This document shows positions 54,701-64,000 of a stretch of DNA of 64,000 bases, in pieces. A model generated the notes under the pieces. That model did no database searches, was not told where the DNA came from, and saw nothing but the letters and a program-made list of their open reading frames with translations. Source of the stretch: Echiichthys vipera (Eukaryota > Chordata > Actinopteri > Perciformes > Trachinidae). Each line of letters starts with the position of its first letter. The first letter of the stretch is position 1. Position numbers and translations under genes: made by a program. Location: contig OY829661.1 in assembly GCA_963691815.1 (NCBI GenBank), positions 3,837,001 through 3,901,000 on the forward strand. Direction: 5' to 3'.

Positions 54701-57700
54701 TAGTTTAGTTTTAGGGTTGATTAATAGGCCTGAGTCATAAATAGCTGCAACGCCTCCTCCTCGACCACTGCCTTGAGGAATATGAGTATTTATATGACTA
54801 GGAGGAGTGGATTCATTAAGGGTAACATATTCTTCAGGACACAGCCAGGTTTCAGTCATACAGAGAACATCAATATGGTTATCTGATTTCAGATAGTTTA
54901 CTAATACCGCTTTAGATGACAGAGATCTGATGTTTAAAAGTCCAAATTTTATTTTCTGATTTTGTTGCATTATCGCAGATTTGTTTTTTATTTGTATCAA
55001 GTTTTTCTGTATAGCTCCTCTTCGGTTCATTTTTGATTTAATTAATTTAGATGACCGTGAGGTACACAGCATTTGTATAGGATACTGAGCTGCAAAGTGC
55101 TCCACAGGGAGTGCGGAGAGGTGTGTAAGACTGCGACGCTGTTTCCTGTGCGTCTGTGGTAAGGGCAGCGCAGAGAGGTGTATTAAACTGTGACTCTGCA
55201 TCCTGATCCCAACACTGGGTTGTTGTCAGGAGTTGGTGGTGGTGCAGGACTGGACAGTTAGGTCAATGTTGGCTGATAGAAGTCTTTACCCCTCCTGGCT
55301 AGGGTGCAGGCCGTCGTGTTTAAAAACCGTGGGTCTGTTTAAGAAAGCTGTATAGTTGTCCACAAATGGAATACTTTTCCCCAGGCAGTATCCTTTAAGC
55401 CACAGGTGCAGTTGGCGGAGGCGGCTGTACATGACGTCACCAAAACACGGCGGGGGAAGCGGGCCGGAAAATAATCAGACGCTTCCCTGTGTCCCTGGGT
55501 CACAGAGATAGTGAGATACTTACAACAGCTGCATTTCTAGTTGTGATGAAACAGTGAAAATACCATTTTATTTCCCTGATTCACTGCTTTGTTCTGGATT
55601 ACGGTGCTCCCTCTCCTTATTCATTGTATTGCTTGCTTGACCCTCTCTTTTTCCTCTCTCTCCCTCTTTTACACTCGTTGAGCCTCCGATTGATTGATTG
55701 GCTGTTGAAACAGGTGACTTGTGTTACGTTCTAAAACCAGCTGCTTGCGACTACATCAGCAGGTTAGATTTGCAACGAGACGGGTCAGTTCACACCGCTG
55801 CAGCTTTCACCTTCAACGTTCTAAAACAGTTATTTTGCGTTGCAAATCTTTGGTCTGAATTGGGCTTTAGATGCATATTTTACAGTTTGTTCCAAACATT
55901 CTATGAATAAGTGTGGAAAGACAGTGTCGATGCAGCACAATCTGATGCTCCCGTGCTGTTAGGACACTGTAGTTTCGTTTTAACTTTTTCAGCTATCACT
56001 TCCTGCTACTCTCTGAATCAAACATAATGGTGGAAGACAAATCCTCGTCACACCCTTCAGTTTGTGGACTAGCCAATAGTGTGATTTGGCTGAGGAAAAA
56101 AATCCTGGTGCGTCTGTGCAGAGCATAGGACAGCAATGGATAGAATGTAGACGATGCTACGATCTCTCTGCTTTGCCAGATCGTCAGCACGTTCTAATCC
56201 TTAACAATATAGTTTCGTCATATCGCCAACCCCTACTCAAGAGGATTTCCCACCTTGGAATCTGTGACAGTCATCAAGGGTTGGTGGAGAGCTGCAGACA
56301 AGCCATAGAAGCAAATGGGAGCCAGACACAGGAAGTTGGTGAAAATAAGGAGAGCCATGCGTTTGGCCATGCTGGTATCAAATCTGCTGGACTGGTGTTG
56401 AGGATTGTGCACCATACAGTAGATGTGGAGGTAACATAAACATACCACAATGAAAGCAATGACATTAACCATCAGTACAAAGACCACATAGGCCCGAGCA
56501 GCACTTGTCTCTGTGTCCATGGGTAAGCAGATGCTCACTTTTTGGTAACTGCTCACACCGACCACTGGCAGCAGTGCTAGGATCAAACACAGCAACCAGC
56601 CGACGAGCATCAGCACAGCTGCATGACGTACCCTCATTTTTTTGTCAGGCCTCATTGCGTAGAAGATAGCATGCCAGCGTTGAAGGCTGACTAAAGTTAA
56701 CGTGTACACAGATAGCTCGCTGGCAAACACTGATAATGTCCCTGCTAGATTGCAGCCACCTCCTGTTTGCCAGGCAATAGCATAGTGGTAATAATTGGAG
56801 TGTGTGTAGAGGTCAACAGATGCAATGAGCAGTAAGTATATCCCCATACAAAAGTCTGCAAATGCCAGGTGACCCATGAGGAAACGAGTGACGGTAAACT
56901 TCTGTCGGCTGGTCAGTAGGGTGAACATCACCAGGAAGTTGGCTGAAATGGCCAAGAGACTAACCACCCAGACCAACACCCTCAGGAAGCTTTGACTCAT
57001 CACATCCTCACAGGGGTTCAGGGCATCAGGCACGGGGGTGCACAAGAGTCCATGATTATCTGTGTGAAGGTCATCACACAGTGAAAAGTCAAAACCTTCA
57101 TTAGGATGCTCTGTAGGCAATTCCACATAAAACAAACCTACATTTTGAGGCTCTTCAGTTGGACAAATGGGGCTGCCATAATGATTGTGATTTCTGCTGT
57201 CGGAAGTTGGGTGACCAAAGCTGTTTTTCAGATGTTGGAAGATTTTGTGTCCCAGATACCTCTGAGAGAGAGCTGCAGAGGATTCTTGGAGCTTTCCCAG
57301 AGTTGACCGGGTCAGGTTGCAAATAACAGCCTCTGAAAGTCTTGAACACAGGTTATATGGATTATTAATCAGAGAATGAACTACAACATTTTTTGATGCA
57401 TGGAAATGTTGAAATATTGCACTACAGAAAATCTTCCACACCAGAAAGTCTTCACAGGGTCAAAAACTCCTGACTGGGGGTAAAAAGCAAAAATGCACTG
57501 TGTCACTAACTTGTAGTCACATTGTTAATGACATGTCAGACCTTCATCCAATTACATTACTGTATATAAAACAAAAAACACCCATCAGAGGCCACCAGCT
57601 GCTGCTGCTGCCTCCTGGCAAATTAATTAATGTTAAGTAGTTTAATTCCCTATACCCCACCTAGGTCACTCAGATCCTCTGACCAGCCACTTCTCCACGT

Positions 57701-57767
57701 CTCTCAGCCTTGGCTTATGCCTGTTGAACATGTGTATTGCTAAGGTTGGCTTGTCACTCAAGGCGTG

Positions 57768-57862
<95 letters not shown>

Positions 57863-60397
57863 TGACTTTTAACGTAATTGCCTATAAATGCAATTAAACT
57901 TTTATGAATAACAAGCCAATACCTTATCAATGCACCTGTTTATCAGGCATAAGTTAAACACATAGAAAACCTATATATCAATCTGCTCTCATCTGCTGCC
58001 GCTGTTAATATTTTGTTTATCTTAGTAAGCGACTTCTTGTAAACTCAGTTGAGTCCACATGGCTAATTAAAGTCCCTGTCGGCATCATTTGTTTCATCAT
58101 ATACACTGGAGCCGGCTCCGATAGAACAACATAAATCATCTCGTTTTAGAGAAAAAACATGCCCCTACGTGCACCTAGAGCTTGTTGTTTGTTTTGCAAA
58201 AATCCACCGCGCCCGTATCATCCTGTCCACTCAGCGCAGTTCATGCACACACCACAGATCCCCCCTCACGCATGTTACAATATCACAGGCACACGCCTCA
58301 AACTAGGCATACGCTAAATGACGTTAGCAGTTGCTATCTATGAGTAAGTTAGCCAGCCTACCTCCGTTTATTGATGAGAGAAGACACGGGCGCGTTCACA
58401 GGAATCTGGTGCACACGCACTGACGAGCACTCGATTGGAGAGAGTGGAGGAGCTCGGTGGTAGAGGGGGAGGGGCGTGAGAGTTGTAAACATTTGAAATT
58501 TGACTGCCCTCGATCCGCTGGACTTGCCACTGCAGCTTTAAATATTATGATGCCATCAGACTACATGTGTGAATATTAATTAGCCATGTGGACTGCTGCA
58601 AGAGAGAACCTGAGAGAAACCACTGAGGTTTGAACATACAGTCTCCTCACAATATGATTTAATTCGACCTTATATCTACACAGCCTATCTACAGTGTTTA
58701 ACCTTTTTGATATTTGTAGTTTGTGAGAAGGTAGAAACTTTTTTTATGCTACATTTGGCAGAAATTTCAACTTCCTCTGTATCGTAAACCAAGCACTTCA
58801 TTCAACATGGCTTTCTCACCCTCACAACAGCCTAATTAAGCCTAAAAGTTTATCTTGTGCGTAGGAGATGTCCTATGTACGAGATACTATTGTTGCCATT
58901 GTTTTGGCTAACAATGCCTCAACTTGCCCAACAGGGCTTCCGTAAGTTACAAATACAACAGAGAATTTCAAGTCAAAGGATTACTCAAGTAGATGTTAAT
59001 AACTGTATTTGTTGTTTAAAAATAGAAAACATAATGTGGAAAAAAAAGAAAATAGCAAAAAGAAAAGGTAATAGAAAAGAAGAATAACCTATCTCATAAT
59101 AATCACAATGGTCAAAGATCAGCAATCAAACTAATACATTTAGTGTCTTACACATATGATGGCTAGGTTTACAATCAGAGTTTATTGACAGCTTGTATGG
59201 CTGCCTGCAGATGCTACTGGCACTAATGCTTTTTCCCTGGTCTATGTTAATGTACAGTTACAGTACATGGTGAAGGTCTGATGACCGTAACAGTGTTGAT
59301 AAAGAGACTACAAGTACTCAAGTGAACAGAATTCTTTCCCACAGGAACATGATTAAATTTAAAAGCATTACAATGCTGAAATGAACTACTGAAGCATTCA
59401 CTTAATTCTCTGAAATAAATTTAGACTGGCCCAGCTTTTGTGAGTACCCGAATACAAACACTATACCATGGACCTGAGGGTAGTTTGGTATGTGAAGGAC
59501 AAATACTTAACAAAAAGGAACTGCATTGGGAAAAAAAAAACAACACTTTCAGTTCTCTTACTTACCCTCTCCACCTTTTCATCATCTTGAGACCACAACA
59601 ATGGCTTGGGAAGGTCAATTCAGCACTCTGTAAATGGAGAAAAGCTCTAAAGGGGGGCAGTACTTTGAGGGCCCAAGTGTTTTTAGCATGGAGCTTTTCA
59701 ATGGTCTCCATACCGATTGAAGGCAAAGAGCTAACTTTGGTTTCTGAAATGTCTCTGGAAAAACAAAAAGTTCACATTATTAATTTAAACACAAAGCTGA
59801 GGCTGTTCTCTTAACCAACCTTAGCATGTGCTACAGTTGCAAAAGAAAGATAATATTTGATGTAAGAAAACACAAACTTATTTTCAGTAGCATTTTATAA
59901 TACCAATCAGTCATAAGTCATTTATTAGCCTTTATTTTAATAATGAACTAATCATCAACACATTTTAATCTATTAATGCTCGTGAAGGATTAATAAGTGG
60001 TATGTTAACACGGTGAAGACATTAAAATGTCTTTTTAACCACTAATACTGCTGAAAATAACAGCAAACCTCTGCAGCAGCATGAGATGAGTCCCTACACA
60101 CAAAACAAAGCACGAATAGGCTCCTTCCTTTTGGATTGACTTTGGTAATCCACTTGAATGGACTTTACTATGAGAGGAGCTGGTACAGGGGCCAGTAGGT
60201 AAGTCTTTCAAACACTCTTTTAATAAACTCTGGGTTCACTTACTACGATGTTGCTGCTTTGTTTTCTGTTTAAGGACTCTTCTCATGCTACTGCAGAGGT
60301 TTGCTGTTATTTTGAGCACCGTACTGCCCCGAGCTAATCAGTGTTAGCTAACACTTACTTTAGATCAGTGGGATGCAGACACATTAGTTCATTGCAT

Positions 60398-60485
<88 letters not shown>

Positions 60486-61246
60486 GGTATTTGGAACAGG
60501 TTAGGCAGATCTACAAATTATGTTAAACATGTTTACATGCCATGATGCCATTATTCAGTAATACAGAGATGAAATTACAGTAATCCATAATATCAATTTA
60601 TAACTCATAAATCATTTACTAATGATTTGTTTATTATTATCTCCTGATTTACTGAAGGTTTATAGCTGACTTACAGCACATTTTTTATTTTGTAAGTTAT
60701 TAATATTAAAACGCTCATTAATCATATAAAAAAATATATACCTTTTTTTGTTGATGATTAATAAAATATAAAAGACTTTTGACTGATGATTATTATGAAT
60801 TGTTAACTTATTTTCTCTATTTCCCAAAAGCAAATTCTGTACATCCACTCACAAGTGTGTTGGGCCACGTATCACACCATTAAATGCTAATTCATCGATC
60901 TGTTCCAAATTCACATTCCTGTGAAGATACCTGAAGAATGGAGAATACATTGACGGCAAAGTAATGTGAAAAAAAATCCATCTGTTTTTAAAACAAGTTA
61001 CATTATCAAAACATTTTGTATAACACTATAGCGATTCAACATAGAGCTCAAACATATAAAAAACAAATAAGAAAGTTGTAAAGTGGTCTGTAATTGAATT
61101 ATTTGTGAGTTCAATCATGTATGTTATCACTGAGAGCATTTGTAGCTGTTTCACTTCAATAATTCAACATGACATACACTTCCTCCAGTCTGGTCCCATT
61201 GAAAGCATATTGCTGGATCTCTTTCACGCCGTTGCTATTCAGCATG
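51083..61246 (-). CDS. Glycoprotein hormone receptor, thyrotropin-receptor-like, 3' five exons
   Basis: A 7TM receptor with an LRR ectodomain; relatives bind pituitary glycoprotein hormones and signal through Gs. Exons (- strand): 61246-61178 (69 nt, LRR), 60930-60853 (78 nt, LRR: NLEQIDELAFNGVIRGP), 59754-59566 (189 nt, last LRR and PSHCC box), 57340-56254 (hinge to TM6), 51364-51083 (TM7, tail, stop). Splice sites are consensus and phases join. The ectodomain exon sizes, LRR spacing (GVxxGP), MDTET in exoloop 2 and RQA in the tail favour TSHR over FSHR/LHCGR. All hinge cysteines are kept (CC, ICN, SLC, LLC, NPCED). Unusual residues: FDF for the sulphated tyrosine motif, QRW for ERW, FTNF for FTDF in TM6, HPFFY for NPFLY in TM7. 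The five or six 5' exons lie right of 64000. Confidence 0.9.
51955..52490 (-). mobile_element. Ty3/Gypsy pol C-terminal fragment
   Basis: On the - strand, 52487 onward reads KLAPRFLGLYEVEAVVNPCA, then LKLPSSLKIHLTFHLSQLRPV. This is the 'KLAPRF.GP..V...I.P...L.LP...KIHP.FH.S.LKP' block at the end of gypsy integrases. It is unrelated to the Gmr1-like element by sequence. Only this terminal piece and adjoining non-coding sequence remain. Confidence 0.7.
52568..55485 (-). mobile_element. L2/Maui-like LINE with endonuclease and partial RT, 3'-damaged
   Basis: On the - strand, 55201-54554 encodes an apurinic-type endonuclease start (FGLLNIRSLSSKAVLVNYLK, DVLCMTETWLCPEE, GSGRGGGVAAIY). 53929-53264 encodes the RT N-terminal part (ANYRPISNLPFLSKILEK ... 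LLDLSAAFDTIDHHILLQRL). 52886-52554 gives the C-terminal HWLPVKCRTEFKILLLTYKA. The catalytic YADD segment between them is deleted. A piece around 52669-52720 is repeated at 52995-53045. A GC-rich 5' end near 55400-55485 suggests the insertion once reached the LINE 5' end. Confidence 0.85.
57771..57859. repeat. (CA)n microsatellite in the receptor intron
   Basis: About 90 bp of pure CA repeat between the hinge/7TM exon and the last LRR exon of the receptor gene. Confidence 0.97.
58330..58490 (-). promoter_or_regulatory. CpG-bearing segment with GC box and donor-like site, possible internal promoter
   Basis: Inside the AT-rich receptor intron (57341-59565), this stretch has clustered CpG (acgggcgcgttc, cacgcactgacgagc). 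On the - strand it has a GC/CACCC-like box (cacgcccctccc, about 58466-58478) and, further along, GGAG|gtaggctgg at about 58366, a splice-donor-like site. A transcript from here would skip the leader and LRR exons. This is inference from composition and motifs only. Confidence 0.2.
60043..60350. repeat. Inverted-repeat copy of the family at 5755-5925
   Basis: 60043-60163 is the reverse complement of about 5757-5880, and 60272-60345 repeats part of the same block in direct orientation. The two together form an inverted repeat around about 60170-60265. It lies between the 78-nt and 189-nt LRR exons' intron region of the receptor gene. Confidence 0.7.
60402..60476. repeat. (TA)n microsatellite
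   Basis: About 75 bp of TA/AT dinucleotides. The Tyr-Ile repeat frame across it is an artefact. Confidence 0.97.
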
Positions 61247-61689
61247 CTAAAATGGGGAAAAAAGAGAATATCTTGTTATTAAACGTGGAAAATGAATTCC
61301 ATCTCTATTTGTGAAAGTGTATAGGACGTGCTGTGTGGAGTCAAAACACACAAATACAATACTGTCTCCCGATGTCACAGTACTAAAGAGACATATTTGC
61401 AGATTATATACCGTTTATCCCATCTGTTGAAAATATTTGCTCATGTTAATTAAGAGTGAATGTCGAATGTGAATGAGTTTAAAGTTATAATCCATAAGAT
61501 TTCAGGTACGTTGTTTCTAGCAGCCTCTTTGGCTGTAAAATGTAATTGCAGGCCAGCCCGTTCTTTCAGAGCCTCCATCTTGTCACGGTCATGGTCGCTA
61601 TGTTTCTTGAATCTTTGTCCTTCTTTTGATTGGACTGGCAGTGTCTCATGAGTCTCTCATGCCAAAGGCACAGCAAAATCAAAAGTGTT

Positions 61690-62456
61690 AGATTTTCATT
61701 GTTGGTGTGTTTAAAATACAGTGTCAATTTAACACTTGTTCAGTCTAATTCAACTATGTGAGAGTTAGTTCTTCAAAAGAGTTGGTGTTAATCCAGTGAG
61801 TTAAATCTAAGCAACTCTGTTCAGTGTTGATTTTAAAATTAACACTGAACAGAGTTGCTCCCAGAATTCCCATGTATCTGTGAACTTTGTTTTCACTTTG
61901 TTTGACTCAAGCGAGTATCTGTGTGTAAGTAAAAGAAACGCAGCATGTCTCTTTAATAATCCTTTCTATGCAGTAGTATTTTACATGTGTCGATAATAAG
62001 TCTCACAGAGTCATGTCAGCACTGTGACCATAAACTGTGATCAAGTTCCACGATTGTTGATGCTATGTTTTAGCACGATTGTTGATGCTATGTTTTGATG
62101 GGTGCAATAATTATGACTTTACATAATTTGCTTAACGTAAGTAAACACGTTTGGATAACCGTAGTGTTTTTTAAAATGAAATCAACTATAAAAGATTTCT
62201 ATGTTGGGTTACATAACACTCTACACAGAGTTAGTATAATCTGAGCCTTATTCAGTGTTAAAGAAACACACTGATAGTGTTAACTTTTGAAACTACACAC
62301 TAGTGTTCGGTAAATTCAACACTGATGTGAGTGAAATTCAACTATTGAGAGTGTTGTTCCAACTCTATCACAGTGTGATAGCACTTTCAAAAAGGTAGCT
62401 TGAACTTGATCTTGAGTGGACCAATAAAGACCCTTTGAAAGTGTTGAATTAACTGT
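61690..62456. repeat. Repeat region rich in AACACT/AGTGTT motifs with a 50-bp palindrome
   Basis: Many copies of AACACT and AGTGTT in both orientations. Bases 61810-61859 form a near-perfect palindrome: 19-bp arms (agcaactctgttcagtgtt and its complement) around attttaaaat with one mismatched pair. It is probably a MITE or a set of related ones. No ORF. Confidence 0.6.
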
Positions 62457-63399
62457 GTACAGTGCTGTTTTCCCCTTACAGATTTCTTCTTCTGTTCTTG
62501 CTTTCTTACATGCTTTAGATCATCAAACAAATATAAATATCAGACAAAGATACAAAGAAAATATTCTGTGGACTGAGTCAAAAGTGGAACGTTTTGGAAG
62601 GTGTGTGTCTCGTTACATCTGGAGTAAAACTAACACAGCATTTCAGAAAAAGAACATCATAGCAACAGTCAAAGATGGTGGTGGTAGTGTGATGGTCTGG
62701 GGCTGCTTTGCTGCTTCAGGACCTGGACCACTTGCCGTAATTGATGGGACCATGACTTCTGCTCTCTACCAGAAAATCCTGAAGGTAAATGTCCACCCCT
62801 CAGTTTGGGACCTTAAGCTCAAGTGCACTTGGGTTATGCAGCAGGACAATGATCCAAACACAAGAGCAAGTCCACCTCTGAATGGCTAAAAAAAACAAAA
62901 ATGAAAGTTTTCGAGTGGCTTATTCAAAGTCTGGACTTATACCTATTTGGGATGCTGTGACAGGACCTTAAACAGGCTGTTCATGCTCAAAAATCCTCCC
63001 ATTTTGGTAGAATTGTTTTAATTCAGTCACAAGCAGTAGCGCAGGCTTGATTTTCTGGGCCCGATCTAAGTTCCAGTGCTATGCGCTAGGGTACAGCAGC
63101 AGAAAAAAAAAAATGACATCAGTTATCACAAACGCATGATTGCAGTTGTTGGTACCAAGGGTGGCTCAACCCATTATTAGGTTTAGGGGGCAATTACTTT
63201 TTTAAATAAGTCCAGGTTGGTTTGGATATCTTTTTTCCCTTAATGAACATAATCATCATTTAAAAACATTTTGTATTTACTGTGGTTATCTTTGTCTGAC
63301 ATTAAAATTTGTTTGATGATCTGAAGCATGTTAAGTGTAAAAAAAAGCAAGAACAGAAGAAATCTGTAAGGGGGCAAATACTTTTTTCACAGCACAGTA
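62457..63399. mobile_element. Non-autonomous DNA element carrying a Tc1-type transposase fragment
   Basis: The ends read TACAGTGCTGT at 62457 and ACAGCACAGTA at 63389-63399. Long inverted arms follow (gatttcttcttctgttcttgc ... atcatcaaacaaat against attaaaatttgtttgatgat ... gaacagaagaaatct). Inside, on the + strand (62560-62890), is a Tc1-like piece: ILWTESKVERFG, GGGSVMVWGCFAASGPGPLA, MQQDNDPNTRAS. It lacks its N-terminal domain, and the DDE core is only partial, so it is not functional. The transposase and the termini probably come from different families, i.e. one inserted in the other. Confidence 0.7.
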
Positions 63400-64000
63400 G
63401 GGGGCATATTTATGGCCTTTCAGCTCTCTCTGGGCATTGCATGGTTCTAAAAATGTGACCCTAATGCTCAGTATGTCAATGCGCTCAAGCTCACCATTGG
63501 TCTCCAGCTTCTCTCGTAGCTTTGGGTGTATGTCCTGCACTGACTGGAGTGTGAGGTAAACTGTGCTAAAGTCCCAACTTGCTCCTGTTGTTATTTTTGT
63601 CTTTACATCACGCACAGCAAAGCAGTCCCTGTTTTATAACATTGTAACTTATGCAACTTTGTACACATGTGTTACTTACTTTGCCATACTATATATTTCT
63701 TACTTTGCTATACTATATATAACATCTCCCATTATCACCTAGCTTTCTCTCACCCATTTATAAGTAGGCTAATAAAATAATAATTAACATAATAATTACA
63801 TGCATGATTAGGAGCCCGGCTCGACCCGGCCCGAGGATAAGTGGTGGGAAATATCGAGCTCAGGCAGAGAAGGTCAGACACATTAGAGCGAGCCATGTCG
63901 TACTCAGGCATTATATAAATATCAAGACGGAAGACATGTGTGTTGTGTTATACATTTTTTTCTCGCAAACACAAGTGTGGTCTTTATATGGTGTATATTT
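63400..64000. other. Right edge, no recognised feature
   Basis: AT-rich DNA upstream of the visible receptor exons. A - strand open frame at 63384-63615 (SVQDIHPKLREKLETNGELE) has protein-like composition but no family I recognise and no receptor LRR pattern. The first receptor exons are not in this stretch. Confidence 0.4.

Larger units (their letters stand above)
51829..55873. mobile_element. MITE, copy B, split by retroelements
   Basis: The left part (51829 to about 51946) and right part (about 55501-55873) together match the MITE at 27619-28433 in inverted orientation. Shared blocks include 'gaccaaagatttgcaac', 'ggtctgc' and 'tgccagttca' on one side, and 'gaatcactgctttgttctgg'-type and 'tattcattgtattgct' on the other. 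The middle is replaced by a gypsy fragment and an L2 LINE. Confidence 0.7.
51430..56237. mobile_element. Outer DNA-transposon-like insertion filling the TM6-TM7 intron
   Basis: Left end AGTAGGGGTGGCCGATATGG (51430) and right end, reverse-complemented, AGTAGGGGTTGGCGATATGA (56237) are terminal inverted repeats. Both are flanked by caag (51426-51429 and 56238-56241). Outside it only 77 nt of intron remain. Inside are a (GT)n tract (51660-51735), a second MITE and its own insertions. No transposase belonging to the outer element is visible. Confidence 0.65.

Noticed and set aside
57341..57441. An apparent N-terminal methionine start (MWKIFCS...) for the 7TM exon
   Set aside because: Phase and homology place a splice acceptor at 57341/57342 that joins the 189-nt LRR exon, so the upstream residues are intronic.
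59440..59814. A 124-codon + strand frame
   Set aside because: It is antisense to the 189-nt receptor LRR exon, which explains its open length.
60341..60526. Tyr-Ile repeat frame
   Set aside because: It is a (TA)n microsatellite.

Overview
The window is genomic DNA of a teleost (ray-finned) fish. The evidence is intron-split vertebrate genes with short GT..AG introns, and repeats typical of fish: L2/Maui-like LINEs, Tc1, hAT and Harbinger elements, a Penelope-like element, a Gmr1-type Ty3/Gypsy element and many CA/GT microsatellites. There is no sign of bacterial sequence.

Three host genes are present. (1) The 3' half of chd1 is on the + strand: 13 exons, 127-6824, then a 3'UTR to about 8.1 kb. 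It encodes the SANT/SLIDE DNA-binding region, the CHCT (DUF4208) domain and the Ser/Arg/His-rich tail. One exon (2113-2234) is one base short of its frame at a run of five A, which is an assembly error or a real frameshift. (2) A complete reep5 is on the - strand, convergent with chd1: five exons between 36446 and 11597 that join to exactly 189 residues. Its introns 2, 3 and 4 are filled with transposons. (3) The 3' two thirds of a glycoprotein-hormone receptor gene, closest to the TSH receptor, is on the - strand: five exons between 61246 and 51083. The signal peptide and first LRR exons lie beyond the right edge.

The receptor is the most interesting object. Its splice sites, phases, disulphide cysteines and reading frame are intact. 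However, residues close to invariant in FSHR, LHCGR and TSHR are changed: the sulphated tyrosine motif is FDF, the TM3 ERW motif is QRW, the TM6 aspartate 6.44 is Asn, the NPxxY asparagine 7.49 is His, and the exoloop-3 lysine is missing. The 7TM domain, normally in one exon, is also interrupted just before TM7. That intron appears to have been about 77 bp and was inflated to 4.9 kb by nested transposons.

The rest is mobile DNA. In reep5 intron 4 a 4,987-bp LTR retrotransposon (13077-18063) has identical 350-bp LTRs, a 5-bp target duplication (acagg), a tRNA-Lys-like primer site, an intact gag-protease ORF and an intact pol ORF. Its domain order is integrase before reverse transcriptase, the hallmark of Gmr1-like Ty3/Gypsy elements. 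Between reep5 and the receptor lie L2, hAT (with an internally deleted derivative beside it), Penelope, Harbinger and MITE copies. A 60/65-bp minisatellite of about 13 units occupies 25.5-26.4 kb. Long stretches with nothing recognisable are stated as such.
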